Of a DNA stretch of 64,000 nucleotides, positions 1-8,531 are shown in pieces. The DNA is from Marichromatium gracile. GTDB taxonomy: Bacteria; Pseudomonadota; Gammaproteobacteria; Chromatiales; Chromatiaceae. The stretch lies in contig NZ_SMDC01000001.1 of the NCBI RefSeq assembly GCF_004343155.1, positions 558,001 through 622,000 of the forward strand, written 5' to 3'. How positions within the stretch are numbered: the first letter of the stretch is position 1; each line of letters opens with the position of its first letter. The position numbers were made by a program, and so were the translations under genes. The notes beneath the pieces were generated by a model. That model worked only from the letters and a program-made list of their open reading frames with translations, did not search any database and was not told the origin of the DNA.

Positions 1-150
1 CGGCGCGGGGCCGCACGCGCGTGCGCTCCTCTGGCCCCAGGTCCTTGTGCACCCTGGGTCGGGCGGTGGTGACGCGCCGGGGTGCGTGCTGGAGCCGTCG
101 GCTCAAACATACTGGATGCGCCGGGGCTGTGGTAGGGGCGGTGGTCGGTG

Positions 151-1227
151 TCAGCCGCCGGCGAGGCGGCGATAGAGCGCGAGATACTGATCCATGATCA
201 CCGCGCGGCCGAACTCGTGCTCGACCCGCTCGCGCCCGCGCGCCACCAGCGCGGCGCGCAGCGTCTCGTCGCCGAGGGTCTCGCGGATGCCGGTGGCGAG
301 CGCCGCGGCGTCGGCGCAGGGCACGCACCAGGCGTCCTCGCCGTGACGGGTCAGTTCGCGCGCGCCGCGGAACTCGGCGGTGACCAGGGGGCGCCCCCAG
401 CTCCAGGCCTCGAGGATGACGTTGCCCAGGGTCTCGGCCTCGAGCGAGGGGAAGACCACCAGATCGGCCAGTTGCAGATAGGGTCGGGGATCGCGCTGCC
501 AGCCGGCCCAGACGATGCGTTCCTCCTGACCGAGCTGGCGCGCCTGGGCGCGCAGCGGTTCGGCCAGCGGGCCGTCGCCGACCATCACCAGACGCAGCGC
601 TCGTCCGGCGATGCGCTCGGGCAGCGCCGCGAGCGCCGCGAGCAGGTGGGCCTGCCCCTTGACCGGGACGAAGCGCCCGAGCGTGACCAGCACCCAGGCG
701 TCATCGGGGATGGCGTGATGCGCGCGCAGCGCCGCGACCGTGTCGGGTGCGACCGGCACCGCCGGGTCGGCGAAGTTGTAGATGTGATGAACGCGGTCGG
801 CGGGCAGCCCCTGGCGCACCATCCAGTCGCACAGCCCGCGGGTGTTGCCGATCCAGCCGTGGGCATGGCGATAGGGCGAGAGCTTGTAGTAGCCGCCGAG
901 CCGGGCGAGATGGATCGGGCCGCCGCGCGGGGAGAGCCGCGTCAGCCGGGTGGCGCGTCCCATGTAGGTCTGCACGATCTCGGGACGGCGCCGCGCGATC
1001 AGCCGCGAGAGGGCATGGCGCGAATAGGGGTCCCAGGTGGTGAGGAAGGGCAGGCGGTGACAGGCCAGAGCGCCGAGCGGGTGGCCGTCGAGCGCGCTGT
1101 CGCGGCGGATCGCCAGCTCCGCCGGCGCACCGCGCTCGGCGAGCGCCTCGGCGAAGCGGATGAACCAACGCTCGGCGCCACCGAGCGCCTTGCTGGCGAC
1201 GATCTGCAGACTACTGGGGTCGGACAT
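151..1227 (-). CDS. Glycosyltransferase family 4 (GT-B fold)
   Basis: A 358-residue sugar transferase probably acting on lipopolysaccharide or another surface glycan at the cytoplasmic face of the inner membrane. The N-terminus carries the glycine-rich donor-side loop KALGGAERWF. The C-terminal half has the GT4 signature VTLGRFVPVKGQ followed by FPSLEAETLGNVILEAWS, which contains the EX7E nucleotide-sugar motif. The start at 1227 is chosen because an AGGA ribosome-binding site lies 6-8 bases upstream; a longer in-frame extension to 1269 has no such site. It is last in a same-strand row of three glycosyltransferases (2819-3880, 1672-2826, then this one), but a 444-bp repeat-bearing gap separates it from its neighbour. 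The donor and acceptor sugars cannot be read from sequence. Family call is firm, pathway is inference. Confidence 0.9.
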   Translation of the reverse strand: MSDPSSLQIVASKALGGAERWFIRFAEALAERGAPAELAIRRDSALDGHPLGALACHRLPFLTTWDPYSRHALSRLIARRRPEIVQTYMGRATRLTRLSPRGGPIHLARLGGYYKLSPYRHAHGWIGNTRGLCDWMVRQGLPADRVHHIYNFADPAVPVAPDTVAALRAHHAIPDDAWVLVTLGRFVPVKGQAHLLAALAALPERIAGRALRLVMVGDGPLAEPLRAQARQLGQEERIVWAGWQRDPRPYLQLADLVVFPSLEAETLGNVILEAWSWGRPLVTAEFRGARELTRHGEDAWCVPCADAAALATGIRETLGDETLRAALVARGRERVEHEFGRAVIMDQYLALYRRLAGG

Positions 1228-1292
1228 GCGGAATTCCTGAGGTCGAATCGGCTCGGACCGCGAGCGCAAGGGAAGGATCGAGCCGCGAAAGA

Positions 1293-1325
1293 TTGAACCG
1301 CAAAGGCGCGAAGGACGCGAAGGGA
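1293..1325 (+). repeat. Dispersed GAACCGCAAAG-type repeat
   Basis: This copy reads gaaccgcaaaggcgcgaagg followed by acgcgaaggga. The same core recurs, in either orientation, at about 1577-1610, 1673-1711, 20752-20794, 20861-20904, 20963-20991, 23221-23242 and 23638-23671. It sits in the 444-bp gap 1228-1671, in which no gene is seen. The gap also holds a degenerate ctggcgactggaggctgg tract near 1478-1498 of the kind that accompanies this repeat elsewhere in the window. Confidence 0.8.
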
Positions 1326-1576
1326 TCGAAAGTGCGCCTTTGCTCGGTGTTCAGCACGTCTTCATCCCTGATCGCGGTCTTTGCGGGTCGATGGTTGTTC
1401 GGTAAAGACGCCGAACCCAGCGGCGATCCCGCCGCGTGCTCGGCGTCTTCTCGCAGCCGTCATGGCCTGCGGTACTGGCGACTGGAGGCTGGGGGCCGGT
1501 CGCTGTCGGCGCTCGCGCCTGCCACTGAGCCTTGCCGTGACGCTTGATCCAGGCGCCGAGTCCACGAAGCCGCGCA

Positions 1577-1711
1577 TCCCTTTGCGCACTTCGCGCCTTT
1601 GCGGTTGCCATCTTCACGGTCGCCGGGCTTTTCGGGCACGTTTGATACCGGCGCGAAGTGCACAAAGACGATCATTCCTTTGTGCGCTTCGCGTCTTGGC
1701 GGTTGTGATTC
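1577..1711 (-). repeat. Two inverted copies of the GAACCGCAAAG-type repeat
   Basis: Two copies of the dispersed repeat lie on the minus strand, about 1577-1610 and 1673-1711. The second copy forms the last codons and the stop codon of the glycosyltransferase at 1672-2826, so the repeat has been captured as a C-terminal tail reading NHNRQDAKRTKE. Confidence 0.75.
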
Positions 1712-2826
1712 CCAGCGCGCTCGGCGAGCAGTTCGCGGTAGACGGCGAGGTTGCCCTCGACCATGCCGTCGATGGAGAAGTCGCGGCGCATCAGCGCCTG
1801 ACCGCCGGCGCCGAGCGCACGGCGACGCGCCGGGTCGGCGAGCAGGGCGCTGATCGCCGCGCCCAGCGCCTCGGCGTCGCCCGGCTCGACCAGTACCCCG
1901 TTCTCGCCGTCGCGCACCGCCTCGGGGATGCCGCCGGCGCGGCTGGCGACGATCGGTACCCCGGCGCTCGCCGCCTGCAGTAGCGACACCCCCAGTCCCT
2001 CCATCAGCGCCGGGTGCACCACCAGATCGAGACAGGGCAGGATCTCGGCGAGGTCGTCGCGGAAGCCGCACAGATGGACCCGGCCCTGCAGCCCCAGCGC
2101 GTCGATACGCTCGGCCAGCGCCGCCGCCTCCGGTCCCTGACCGAAGCAGCAGAGGTGCAGCCGGGGGTGGCGCGCGATCAGCGCGGGCAGGGTCTCGAGC
2201 AGGATCGCATGGCCCTTGCGCCGGATCAGCTGGGCGATCACCCCGACCATCAGCGCGTCGGCGGGTAGCCCGAGCCGGGCGGTGATCAGCGCCCGCGCGC
2301 AGGGCCCGGCATAGGGTGCGGGGTCGATCGCGCTGCGCACCACGCGCAGCCTGTCGGCCGCCAGCCCCTCGTCGCGCAGCACCCGGGCGATGCCCTCGGA
2401 GATGGCCACCACGCGGTCGTGCAGCCGGTACTTGAGCGCCACCAGCCAGCGCGGCTCGGGGTTGTCGACGCGACGGGTGTGGATCACCGGCACCCCGCGC
2501 AGCCGCGCGGCGATGCCGCCCATGACGTCGGCGCCGATGCGGCTGTGCAGGTGTACCAGGTCGGGCCGGGTGCGGTCGATTAGCCGCGCCAGCCGCGCGG
2601 CCATCAGCAGGTCGGCGTCGCCGTGCATCGGCATGTCGTGGACCTCGGCCACCGGGGCCGCGGCCCGGGCCAGGTCGCAGCCGCGCGGACAGGCGAGCAG
2701 GTTGTGATGACCGCGCGCGTGCAGTCCGCGCAGCAGGTGCAGCACCTGGAAGGCGCCGCCGTAGAGATGACGCCCGCCCTCGACGTGGAGGATGCGCAAT
2801 GTCCGCTCAGGGGTCGGCTCAGTCAT
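1672..2826 (-). CDS. Glycosyltransferase family 4 (GT-B fold)
   Basis: A 384-residue GT4 enzyme. The N-terminal acceptor domain starts RILHVEGGRHLYGGAFQVL. The nucleotide-sugar domain includes VGVIAQLIRRKGHAILLETL and a C-terminal stretch, HPALMEGLGVSLLQAASAG, with the EX7-type donor motif. The start at 2826 gives an 8-bp overlap with the end of the upstream GT9 gene (2819-3880), indicating one operon and translational coupling. The last dozen residues (NHNRQDAKRTKE) are unlike the rest of the protein and derive from a dispersed repeat, so the native C-terminus probably ended near the ELLAERAG segment. Likely role is assembly of LPS core or another surface saccharide alongside its neighbours. 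The sugar specificity is unknown. Confidence 0.9.
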   Translation of the reverse strand: MTEPTPERTLRILHVEGGRHLYGGAFQVLHLLRGLHARGHHNLLACPRGCDLARAAAPVAEVHDMPMHGDADLLMAARLARLIDRTRPDLVHLHSRIGADVMGGIAARLRGVPVIHTRRVDNPEPRWLVALKYRLHDRVVAISEGIARVLRDEGLAADRLRVVRSAIDPAPYAGPCARALITARLGLPADALMVGVIAQLIRRKGHAILLETLPALIARHPRLHLCCFGQGPEAAALAERIDALGLQGRVHLCGFRDDLAEILPCLDLVVHPALMEGLGVSLLQAASAGVPIVASRAGGIPEAVRDGENGVLVEPGDAEALGAAISALLADPARRRALGAGGQALMRRDFSIDGMVEGNLAVYRELLAERAGNHNRQDAKRTKE

Positions 2827-3880
2827 CGGCGAGCAGCTCGCGGGCGGCCTCGACCACCGCCTCGACGGTGATCTCGCGCATGCAGTCGAAGCGCCCCTCA
2901 CAGCTCGGATGGCGCTTGCACGGCGAGCAGGGGCGCGGGTGATAGAGCACCCGGGCGTTGTCGCGGGTGGTGTCGAGATAGGGGCAGGTCGAGCCGAACA
3001 ACAGCAGGCTCGGGGTGTTCATGGCGATGCCGATGTGGCCGAGCCCGGTGTCGACCGCCACCGCGAGCGCTGCGCGGTCGATCAGCGCGGCAGCCTCGGT
3101 GAGGCTGGTGGCGCCGGCGAGATCGAGCAGCGGCGCCTTGCAGCGCGCGACGATCCGCGCCGCCGCCGCGCGGTCGCCGGGGCCGCCGAGCAGTACCGGG
3201 ACGAGCCCCAGCTCCTGATGCAGCCGCTCGGCGAGGTCCGCCCAGCGCGACTCGATCCAGTGCTTCTGGGGCCGGGTGGTGAAGGGGCTGAGCGCGACCA
3301 GCCGCGCCCCGGCCCCGGCCGGCGCGACCAGCTCGGCGACGCGCGCGCGCTCGGCCTCACCGTGGTGCACCGCCATCGCGAAGGGCTCGACGGCGAGATC
3401 GAGGGTCCGGGCCAGGTGCAGATACTCGGAGCCGATGCGCTTGTAGGGGCCGTCGCGCGCCACGGTGCGGGTCATCAGCCACTGGCTGCCCTCGCGCGAG
3501 CCCAGACCGATGCGCTCGGGCGCACCGCTGAACCAGGTCAGCATGCCGCTCTTGAGCAACCCCTGGAGATCGATGGCGCGATCGAAGCGGCGCGCGCGCA
3601 ACTCGGCGCGCATCGCGCGCAGCTCGCGCGCGAGCGTGCCCAGGCGACGCTCGCGCACCAGTCTGCGCCAGCGGTTGATCGGGCAGGGGATCACCTCGTC
3701 GATGTCGGGGTGCTGGGCGAGCAGCGGCGCGCACTCGGGTTGGACCAGCCAGGCGATGTGGGCGTGTGGATGACTGCGGCGCAGCGCCGCGACCAGCGGC
3801 GAGGCGAAGACCACGTCGCCGATGGCCGAGAGGCGCACCAGCAGGATGCGCGGGGCGTTGGGATCAGGGCTTGGTGACAT
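2819..3880 (-). CDS. Glycosyltransferase family 9 (heptosyltransferase-like)
   Basis: A 353-residue GT9 protein of the WaaC/WaaF type, which adds ADP-heptose to the LPS inner core in the cytoplasm. It begins with the family hallmark ILLVRLSAIGDVVFASPLV, continues with an HPHAHIAWLV acceptor-side strand, and has the C-terminal donor-binding segment VDTGLGHIGIAMNTPSLLLF containing the conserved D-x-G-x-x-H pattern. The ATG at 3880 gives a start right at the conserved domain. Divergently transcribed from the GT4 gene at 4068-5201 and overlapping the next gene on its own strand by 8 bp. The family is secure; whether it is heptosyltransferase I, II or III is not resolvable here. Confidence 0.9.
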   Translation of the reverse strand: MSPSPDPNAPRILLVRLSAIGDVVFASPLVAALRRSHPHAHIAWLVQPECAPLLAQHPDIDEVIPCPINRWRRLVRERRLGTLARELRAMRAELRARRFDRAIDLQGLLKSGMLTWFSGAPERIGLGSREGSQWLMTRTVARDGPYKRIGSEYLHLARTLDLAVEPFAMAVHHGEAERARVAELVAPAGAGARLVALSPFTTRPQKHWIESRWADLAERLHQELGLVPVLLGGPGDRAAAARIVARCKAPLLDLAGATSLTEAAALIDRAALAVAVDTGLGHIGIAMNTPSLLLFGSTCPYLDTTRDNARVLYHPRPCSPCKRHPSCEGRFDCMREITVEAVVEAARELLADD

Positions 3881-4067
3881 GTCGGTTGATCGGGTTCGGC
3901 GCAACGATGGTGTCCGGCCGGGGCGACCGGCGGGGTTGCTGATGGTCGTTATGATCCCAGAAATCGCCGGGCGCCGCGCGGCTGTCCGGACCCCGCCGGT
4001 TTTCGCCATAATGATGTCCATCCCGCCGGCCACGCGTCGGCCCACCGCCAGCCTCCGGACCCCGAGC

Positions 4068-5201
4068 ATGACCCCAGCGACCCCCAGCCAGCCGAGCCCC
4101 CGCCCCGTGTGTCTCTTCATCCCCAGCTTCGGCGACGGCGGGGTGGAGCGGATGATGGTCAACATCGCCCGCGGGATCGCCGGGCACGGCCATCCGGTCG
4201 ACTTCGTGGTCAACGACGCCGGGGCGCCCTTCGTCGACACCCTGCCGCCCGAGGTGCGGGTGCACGTGCTCGCGGCGAGCGGGCTGCGCGCGCGCACCCG
4301 TTTTCTCGCCGAGCTGGTCGCGCGCACCCGCCCGGCGGCGGTGCTCACCGCCAAGACCCGCGACGACCGGGTCGCGCTCGCGGTCAAGCGTCGGCTCGGC
4401 GGCGACACCCGCTACGTGCTGCGTCCCGGCACCGCGATGAGCGAGCGCTGGCGCGCCCGCGGCAAGGGCTGGCTGTGGCGCTGGCGCGAGACGCGCCGGC
4501 TGCGCGCGCTCTATCGTCGCGCCGACGCGGTGGTGGCGGTCTCCGAGGGCGTGGCCGAGGACATCGTCGCCATCACCGGCATCGCGCGTGAGCGGGTGCG
4601 GGTGATCCGCAACCCCAACATCACCCCGGAACTGGCGGCGCTGGCCGCGGCCGAGGTCGATCACCCCTGGTTCGCGCCCGGCGCCGAGCCGGTGATCATG
4701 GGGGTCGGTGGGCTGCGTACCCAGAAGGATTTCGAGACCCTGATCCGCGCCTTCGCCCGGGTGCGCGAGACACGCCCGTGTCGGCTGCTGATCCTCGGCG
4801 AGGGCCGTCAGCGCGAGCGCTTGCTGCGTCTGGCCGCCGAGCTGGGGGTCGCGGAGGCGGTGGCGTTGCCCGGGTTCGAGTCCAACCCCTATCGCTTCCT
4901 CGCCCGCGCTGCGCTGTTCGCGTTGTCCTCGCGCTGGGAGGGCTCGCCCAACGTGCTCACCGAGGCGCTCGCGCTCGGCACCCCGGTGGTCGCCACCGAC
5001 TGTCGCAGCGGTCCGCGCGAGATCACCCGTGGCGGCGAGTACGGCCCGCTGGTCGCCGTCGGCGACGTCGCGGCCCTGGCCGAGGCGATCGAGCGCACCC
5101 TCGATCGGCCGCTGCCCGCCGAGCGGTTGCGCGAGGCAGTCGCCGAGTACCGTCTGGAGACCAGCGCCGGGCGCTATCTGGAGGTCTTCGGGCTACGCTA
5201 G
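4068..5201 (+). CDS. Glycosyltransferase family 4 (GT-B fold)
   Basis: A 377-residue GT4 protein. The N-terminal Rossmann-like domain starts VCLFIPSFGDGGVERMMVN (glycine-rich loop). The donor domain has GVGGLRTQKDFETLIRAFA and SSRWEGSPNVLTEALALGTP (EX7E motif). It is closely related to the enzyme at 17498-18610: both share the FATLLRAFARVRAERPCRL-like block and the SRWEG...EALA...TPVV...SGPREI block. The start is uncertain, since no strong ribosome-binding site is visible. ATG 4068 is preferred because it precedes the first conserved strand, but in-frame ATGs at 4014-4017 are possible. The stop codon overlaps the stop of the convergent zinc-ribbon gene through a shared CTAG. Confidence 0.88.
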   Translation: MTPATPSQPSPRPVCLFIPSFGDGGVERMMVNIARGIAGHGHPVDFVVNDAGAPFVDTLPPEVRVHVLAASGLRARTRFLAELVARTRPAAVLTAKTRDDRVALAVKRRLGGDTRYVLRPGTAMSERWRARGKGWLWRWRETRRLRALYRRADAVVAVSEGVAEDIVAITGIARERVRVIRNPNITPELAALAAAEVDHPWFAPGAEPVIMGVGGLRTQKDFETLIRAFARVRETRPCRLLILGEGRQRERLLRLAAELGVAEAVALPGFESNPYRFLARAALFALSSRWEGSPNVLTEALALGTPVVATDCRSGPREITRGGEYGPLVAVGDVAALAEAIERTLDRPLPAERLREAVAEYRLETSAGRYLEVFGLR

Positions 5202-5596
5202 CCGGGCGCAGTCCGCCAATCGCGACCGCTGCCGACACCGGACTCGGCATCGGCGCGCGCCGCTGCCGCGCTGGTGCCGCGACCGTGGTGGCCGCAGTGC
5301 GCGCACTCGAGCAGATGGAAGCGCTCGGCGAGTCGATAGTGGGCGAGGCGGGGCTGGCCGCACTGCGGACAGGTCTCGGTGCCGACCCGACTGCGCGCCT
5401 TGTGCGCCTGCTCGGCGTCGCGGATGAGCTGGTGCAGCGCCGCCTTGGAGCGTCGGCAGGCCTGGGCCTTGGGGCCCTGGCTGAGTTGTTCGAGGATCAG
5501 CGACTCCGGGGTCGCGCTGCCGCGGATGCCGTAAGCACCGGGGGCCGGGTGGGGCGTCTCCGGGGTGTCGTCGCGTGGTTCTTTGGGGGAAGTCAT
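5198..5596 (-). CDS. Zinc-ribbon protein of unknown function
   Basis: A 132-residue protein not recognised as a named family. A pair of CxxC knuckles, CPQCGQPRLAHYR and LLECAHCGHHGRG (residues about 85-115), would bind one zinc ion. The preceding segment, RRSKAALHQLIRDAEQAHKA, looks helical, and the N-terminal 40 residues are polar and proline-rich. An AGGA ribbon lies 7 bases before the ATG at 5596. It is convergent with the glycosyltransferase ending at 5201, and the two stops share the bases CTAG. Overlapping plus-strand open frames exist here but lack conserved features. A nucleic-acid or protein-binding role is possible but unproven. Confidence 0.6.
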   Translation of the reverse strand: MTSPKEPRDDTPETPHPAPGAYGIRGSATPESLILEQLSQGPKAQACRRSKAALHQLIRDAEQAHKARSRVGTETCPQCGQPRLAHYRLAERFHLLECAHCGHHGRGTSAAAARADAESGVGSGRDWRTAPG

Positions 5597-5762
5597 GACG
5601 ATTCCTGGCTGGTCGATGTTGACGGATGATCGGGGTGCGAACGGTCGGTGGCAAGTCGCACCGAGCGTCTCGTCAATGCTGGTCCTGCGTTCGTTCGTGG
5701 TGCTGCTATGCTTAACGCTCTGGACCCGATGGTGTTCCGATCGCAACCGCAGGAGCCTGTGT

Positions 5763-6851
5763 ATGAGCAAGCGCATCACGACCGTCGCCGCGGCCTGTCT
5801 GGCCGCCGGTATCGGCCTGCCCCAGGGCGGCGAGGCCTGTACCCGCACCCTCTATGTCGGCGACGACGAGACGGTGATCACCGGTCGCAACATGGACTGG
5901 ATGCAGTCGATGGAGACCGCGCTCTGGGTGTTCCCGCGCGGCATGGCGCGCGATGGCCGGGCGGGACCGGACTCGCCGAGCTGGGTGTCGAAGTACGGCA
6001 GCCTGGTCGCCTCGTCCTACGATCTGGCAACCAGTGACGGCATGAACGAGAAGGGGCTGGTGGCCAACCTGCTCTATCTGGCCGAGTCCGACTACGGTGA
6101 GGACGCCGCGCTGCCGCCGCTCTCGATCGCGCTCTGGGCGCAGTACGCGCTCGACAACTACGCCACCGTCGCCGAGGCGGTGCAGGGGCTGACCGAGCAG
6201 CCGCTGCGGGTGGTCGCCAAGGATCTGCCCAACGGCAAGCCCGCCGCGCTCCATCTCTCGCTCTCCGACCCCAGTGGCGATTCGGCGATCTTCGAGTACC
6301 TCGACGGCGAATTGGTCGTCCATCACGGCCCCGAGTACCGGGTGATGACCAACTCGCCGCCCTATGCCGAGCAGCTGGCGATCGATACCTATTGGCAGGG
6401 GGTCGGCGGTATGGCCTTCCTGCCCGGCACGGTGCGCGCCGCCGATCGCTATGCGCGCGCCTCCTTCCTGCTCGATGCGGTGCCCAAGTCGCTCGACGAC
6501 GACTATCTCGACGCCGTGCCCAATCGTACCTATGCCAACCAGGCCGTCGCCCAGGTGCTCTCGGTGCAGCGCGCCGTCTCGGTGCCGTTGGGCATCAGCG
6601 TCGAGCACCAGCCCAACCTCGCCTCGACCCTGTGGTCGGTGGCCGCCGACCAGAAGAATCGGGTCTATTACTTCTCCTCGGCGACCACGCCCAACACCTT
6701 CTGGGTCGCGCTCGACGACCTCGATTTCTCGCCCGGGGCCGAGGTCAAGACCCTGCCGGTCGACGGCGGCTATGTCTATGCCGGCAACGCCGCCGCGCAT
6801 TTCACCGCCGCCGAGCCCTTCACCTTCATGGACGCCTCCGGCAGCGACTGA
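5763..6851 (+). CDS. Exported choloylglycine hydrolase / penicillin V acylase family (Ntn hydrolase)
   Basis: A 362-residue linear-amide C-N hydrolase. Residues 1-25 form a signal peptide (basic KR, then an alanine-rich core ending GGEA). Cleavage would expose Cys26 as the N-terminal nucleophile, the defining arrangement of this Ntn-hydrolase family. CTRTLYVGDDETVITGRNMDW follows in two contiguous parts, and its GRNMDW contains the conserved Arg/Asp active-site pair. Further family strands include TSDGMNEKGLVANLLYL and MTNSPPYAEQ. Family members hydrolyse conjugated bile salts, penicillin V or, in Gram-negative bacteria, N-acyl-homoserine lactones. In a free-living autotroph the last is the more plausible substrate, but this is inference. 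It stands alone between the zinc-ribbon gene and gadB. Confidence 0.88.
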   Translation: MSKRITTVAAACLAAGIGLPQGGEACTRTLYVGDDETVITGRNMDWMQSMETALWVFPRGMARDGRAGPDSPSWVSKYGSLVASSYDLATSDGMNEKGLVANLLYLAESDYGEDAALPPLSIALWAQYALDNYATVAEAVQGLTEQPLRVVAKDLPNGKPAALHLSLSDPSGDSAIFEYLDGELVVHHGPEYRVMTNSPPYAEQLAIDTYWQGVGGMAFLPGTVRAADRYARASFLLDAVPKSLDDDYLDAVPNRTYANQAVAQVLSVQRAVSVPLGISVEHQPNLASTLWSVAADQKNRVYYFSSATTPNTFWVALDDLDFSPGAEVKTLPVDGGYVYAGNAAAHFTAAEPFTFMDASGSD

Positions 6852-6889
6852 GCCGGTGCGCCGGGGCCAGCGCGCCCCGGCGCGCGCCC

Positions 6890-8278
6890 TCAGTGGGCGA
6901 AGCTGGGCGCGGGCGGCGCCGGGTCGTGTGCGCGTAACCCCTCGAAGTGGGCGACGGCCTTGGCGAGGTCGGCGAGCAGCAGCTCGGCGAGGTCGGCGCT
7001 GAAGCCCTCGCGCACCACCACGCGCAGCACCGCGACCGACTCGGCGTGCTCGGGCATGGTGTAGGCGGGTACCTGCCAGCCGCTCTCGCGCAGCTTGTGG
7101 GAGATGTCGAAGACGCTGTAGTCGGTGATCTCGTCGCGCAGCTTGAAGGCGAACACCGGGATGGTGCTGGCGTCGCTGACCAGCTCGAAGGGGCCGAGGT
7201 CGGCGACGTTGCGCGCTAGTTCGGTGGCCACCTCGCGCAGCGCCGTCATCACCTGGGTGTAGCCGGCGCGCCCCAGACGCAGGAAGTTGTAGTACTGCCC
7301 CACCACCTGGTTGCCGGGGCGGGAGAAGTTGAGGGTAAAGGTCGGCATGTCGCCGCCGAGATAGTTGACCCGGAAGATCAGCTCCTCGGGCAGGTCCTCG
7401 TGGCCGCGCCACACCACCCAGCCGACGCCGGGATAGACCAGGCCGTACTTGTGCCCGGAGACGTTGATCGACTTGACCAGCGGCAGGCGGAAGTCCCACA
7501 CCAGCTCGGGGTCGAGGAAGGGGGCGACGAAGCCGCCGCTGGCGGCGTCGACGTGCATCGGGATCTCCCAGCCGGTGGTGGCGTTCTGCGCCTCCAGCGC
7601 GGCGTGGATCGCTTCGATCGGCTCGTACTCCCCGGTGAAGGTGGTGCCGAGGATGGCGACCACGCCGATGGTGTGCGCGTCGGTGCGGGCGATCACCTCC
7701 TCCGGGGTGATGACGTAACGCCCCTTCTCCATCGGGATGTAGCGCGGCTCGACGTCCCAGTAGCGACAGAACTTTTCCCACACCACCTGGACATTGGCGC
7801 CGAGGATCAGGTTGGGACGATGGGTATCCTCGCCGCGGGCGCGGCGCCGCGCGCGCCAGCGCCACTTCAGCGCCATCCCGGCGAGCATCACCGCCTCGCT
7901 CGAGCCGATCGCCGAGGCGCCGATCCCCTGCTCGGGGGCGTGGAAGAGGTCGGAGACGATGTTGACGCAGCGCGCCTCGATCTCGGCGGTGCGCGGGTAC
8001 TCGTCCTTGTCGATCAGGTTCTTGTCGAAGGCCTCGGCCATCAGCCGCTCGGCCTGGGGTTCCATCCAGGTGGTGACGAAGGTCGCCAGGTTGAGCCGGG
8101 CATTGCCGTCGAGCATCAGCTCGTCGTGGATCAGGTCATAGACCGTCTCGGGCTCGATCTCGTGCTCCGGCAGACGGTATCGCGGCACCGCCTCCAGCAT
8201 GCGTCGCCGCGCATAGGCCGGCGCGAGCAGTGCATCCTGCTCCTCCGGGCTGATCGACTCGATCTTTCGCGTCACCAT
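6890..8278 (-). CDS. gadB: Glutamate decarboxylase (PLP-dependent)
   Basis: A 462-residue enzyme converting glutamate to GABA and CO2, consuming a proton. PLP-site motifs are present: ATTGWEIPMHVDAASGGFVA (pyridine-ring aspartate) and the Schiff-base lysine in SINVSGHKYGLVYPGVGW. The N-terminal PRYRLPEHEIEPETVYDLI block and the GSSEAVMLAGMALKW segment are typical of the GadA/GadB class. The length matches the E. coli enzyme (466). ATG 8278 is chosen because GGAGG sits about 8 bases upstream; a second ATG at 8293 lies within that ribosome-binding site. No gadC antiporter is adjacent, so classical acid resistance is not demonstrated. It is divergent from the GT2 gene across a 253-bp gap. Confidence 0.95.
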   Translation of the reverse strand: MVTRKIESISPEEQDALLAPAYARRRMLEAVPRYRLPEHEIEPETVYDLIHDELMLDGNARLNLATFVTTWMEPQAERLMAEAFDKNLIDKDEYPRTAEIEARCVNIVSDLFHAPEQGIGASAIGSSEAVMLAGMALKWRWRARRRARGEDTHRPNLILGANVQVVWEKFCRYWDVEPRYIPMEKGRYVITPEEVIARTDAHTIGVVAILGTTFTGEYEPIEAIHAALEAQNATTGWEIPMHVDAASGGFVAPFLDPELVWDFRLPLVKSINVSGHKYGLVYPGVGWVVWRGHEDLPEELIFRVNYLGGDMPTFTLNFSRPGNQVVGQYYNFLRLGRAGYTQVMTALREVATELARNVADLGPFELVSDASTIPVFAFKLRDEITDYSVFDISHKLRESGWQVPAYTMPEHAESVAVLRVVVREGFSADLAELLLADLAKAVAHFEGLRAHDPAPPAPSFAH

Positions 8279-8531
8279 CGCCAATCCCTCCATCGCCACC
8301 GCCCCGGGGTTCGGGGCGCTAGGTGCAAGCGTAGTCAATGGTGCGCGGGTCGCCCGTCGGTGTGCATTCGGATCGGGCAAAGGGGCCGCAGTCGACTGAA
8401 TCCGTTGTGGAAAGTTTGCCTTCCGCCGCCGCCCCGGCCATACTGCCGCCGCCCCTGAGTTGCAGCGTGGCGTCAGCGACGTTCAGCGTCGCGCGTCACC
8501 CTCTTCCAACCCCGAAACGAGTCCATCCGCC

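Noticed and set aside
1-150. Possible gene at the left edge
   Set aside because: No frame with a recognisable product; only the 3' flank of the first glycosyltransferase gene.
4778-5629. Plus-strand open frame overlapping the GT4 3' end and the zinc-ribbon gene
   Set aside because: Arg/Gly/Ala-rich shadow with no conserved motif; the minus-strand frame has a ribosome-binding site and paired CxxC motifs.
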